NCBI GenBank assembly: GCA_963667005.1
Contig: OY762937.1
Span: 2,666,001-2,730,000 of the forward strand
Origin: G963662605 sp963667005
GTDB lineage: Bacteria > Bacteroidota > Ignavibacteria > Ignavibacteriales > Ignavibacteriaceae
Direction: 5' to 3'
DNA length: 64,000 nt
The translations under genes and the position numbers were made by a program. Below are positions 63,633 to 64,000 of the stretch, in pieces. Below the pieces are notes generated by a model that saw nothing but the letters and a program-made list of their open reading frames with translations, had not been told where the DNA came from and ran no database searches. Each line of letters starts with the position of its first letter. Position 1 is the stretch's first letter.

Positions 63633-64000
63633 TCAAAAAGCGAGTTTTGAGACAACAAAAATAAAAAGAAATCCTGACAAAAAAGAGAGAACCACTAATT
63701 TTTTATGATGATGAAATATTTCGCCCATAACTGCGTGCATTGCTAGAAAGAAAAATCCACCGCTGATATGTCCCTGAATAATACCAAGGAGCCATGAGTT
63801 AGCCTGGAAATGAGCAAGGTTACCGACGATAGTACCGACGACGGTGGTTATTTCAACAAGAAAAACGAATTCAAAAATTTTATATTTTCTATAATTGGCA
63901 CCTCCCATGAGTGATGCAAGGGCAATTCCTTCGGGAAATTTATGCGCGAATACTGCGGAAAAGATAGCATTTCTATCCGCGCCTCCGGTTGATAAGGCTA
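63633..64000 (-). CDS. ZIP-family divalent metal transporter, C-terminal part, cut by window edge
   Basis: The frame is open to base 64000, so the N terminus lies beyond the window; the ATG at 63908 is internal. The motif HKFPEGIALASLMGGA on transmembrane helix IV is the ZIP signature (HxxPEG) that forms the metal-binding pore site, and HAVMGEIFHHHKK with a further His/Glu pair follows on helix V. Three to four hydrophobic helices remain in view. ZIP proteins move Zn2+, Fe2+ or similar ions into the cytoplasm. It is on the same strand as and just upstream of tRNA-Ser. Confidence 0.85.
   Translation of the reverse strand, partial: ALSTGGADRNAIFSAVFAHKFPEGIALASLMGGANYRKYKIFEFVFLVEITTVVGTIVGNLAHFQANSWLLGIIQGHISGGFFFLAMHAVMGEIFHHHKKLVVLSFLSGFLFIFVVSKLAF

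Noticed and set aside
1..64000. CRISPR arrays, insertion sequences, prophage or integron features
   Set aside because: No regularly spaced direct repeats, transposase, integrase, phage structural genes or terminal repeats were seen.

Overview
The window looks like a chromosomal segment of a bacterium from the Ignavibacteria/Chlorobi side of the Bacteroidota. Six large secreted proteins end in a type IX secretion (T9SS) type-A sorting domain with the (N)YPNPFNPST motif, the DNA is moderately AT-rich, and the promoters I can read are ordinary TTGACA-type sigma-70 promoters rather than the -33/-7 type of Bacteroidia. I see no insertion sequence, phage, CRISPR array, rRNA operon or recognisable DNA-binding regulator gene anywhere in the 64 kb.

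Region 1 (1-14,050) is an alginate (polyuronate) utilisation locus on the + strand: the end of a PL17-type oligoalginate lyase, the cupin KdgF, an ExuT-like MFS transporter, a T9SS-exported heparinase II/III-fold lyase without a normal start codon, a secreted esterase, 2-keto-3-deoxygluconate kinase (KdgK), a T9SS-exported PL6 lyase, a 1,175-residue beta-solenoid protein with a dockerin-like tail, and a PF05426-type alginate lyase. There is no SusC/SusD pair. The uronate reductase and KDPG aldolase needed to finish the pathway are not in view.

Region 2 (14,069-29,670) is mixed: adenine deaminase, an alpha/beta hydrolase, a GT39-like membrane protein, a MoeB-rhodanese fusion, a three-domain acyl-activating/carrier/acyltransferase protein, a small T9SS cargo behind a palindromic operator, a SAM-I/IV-clan riboswitch in front of metX, valS, and a PhoU-like/PiT phosphate uptake operon with PhoB/PhoP-box-like repeats. 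Region 3 (29,757-33,012) is an envelope operon: a YkuD-domain protein lacking its catalytic Cys, a lipoprotein and an Omp85 barrel. Region 4 (33,013-38,825, - strand) holds housekeeping genes: yip1-like, argS, rsfS, a LytR_C protein, panD and a phosphohexomutase.

Region 5 (39,235-52,807) carries an S46 peptidase, a lipoprotein with an embedded sorting-domain-like module, a giant outer-membrane protein, NUDIX, a PfkB kinase overlapping mtnA, recO, a Do-type protease, aroE and a TPR protein. Region 6 (52,808-64,000) is again carbohydrate-related: a second small T9SS cargo with the same promoter-operator as the one at 22.6 kb, manA, a T9SS-exported GH31 glycosidase, a secreted acetolactate decarboxylase, a T9SS-exported PL9 pectate lyase behind a long palindrome, tRNA-Ser(CGA) and the end of a ZIP metal transporter.

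The least expected items are the matched promoter/operator pair 30 kb apart, the SAM riboswitch with its pseudoknot, the apparent AUA-type start of the heparinase gene, the Cys-to-Ser YkuD protein, and the Pho-box-like repeats.
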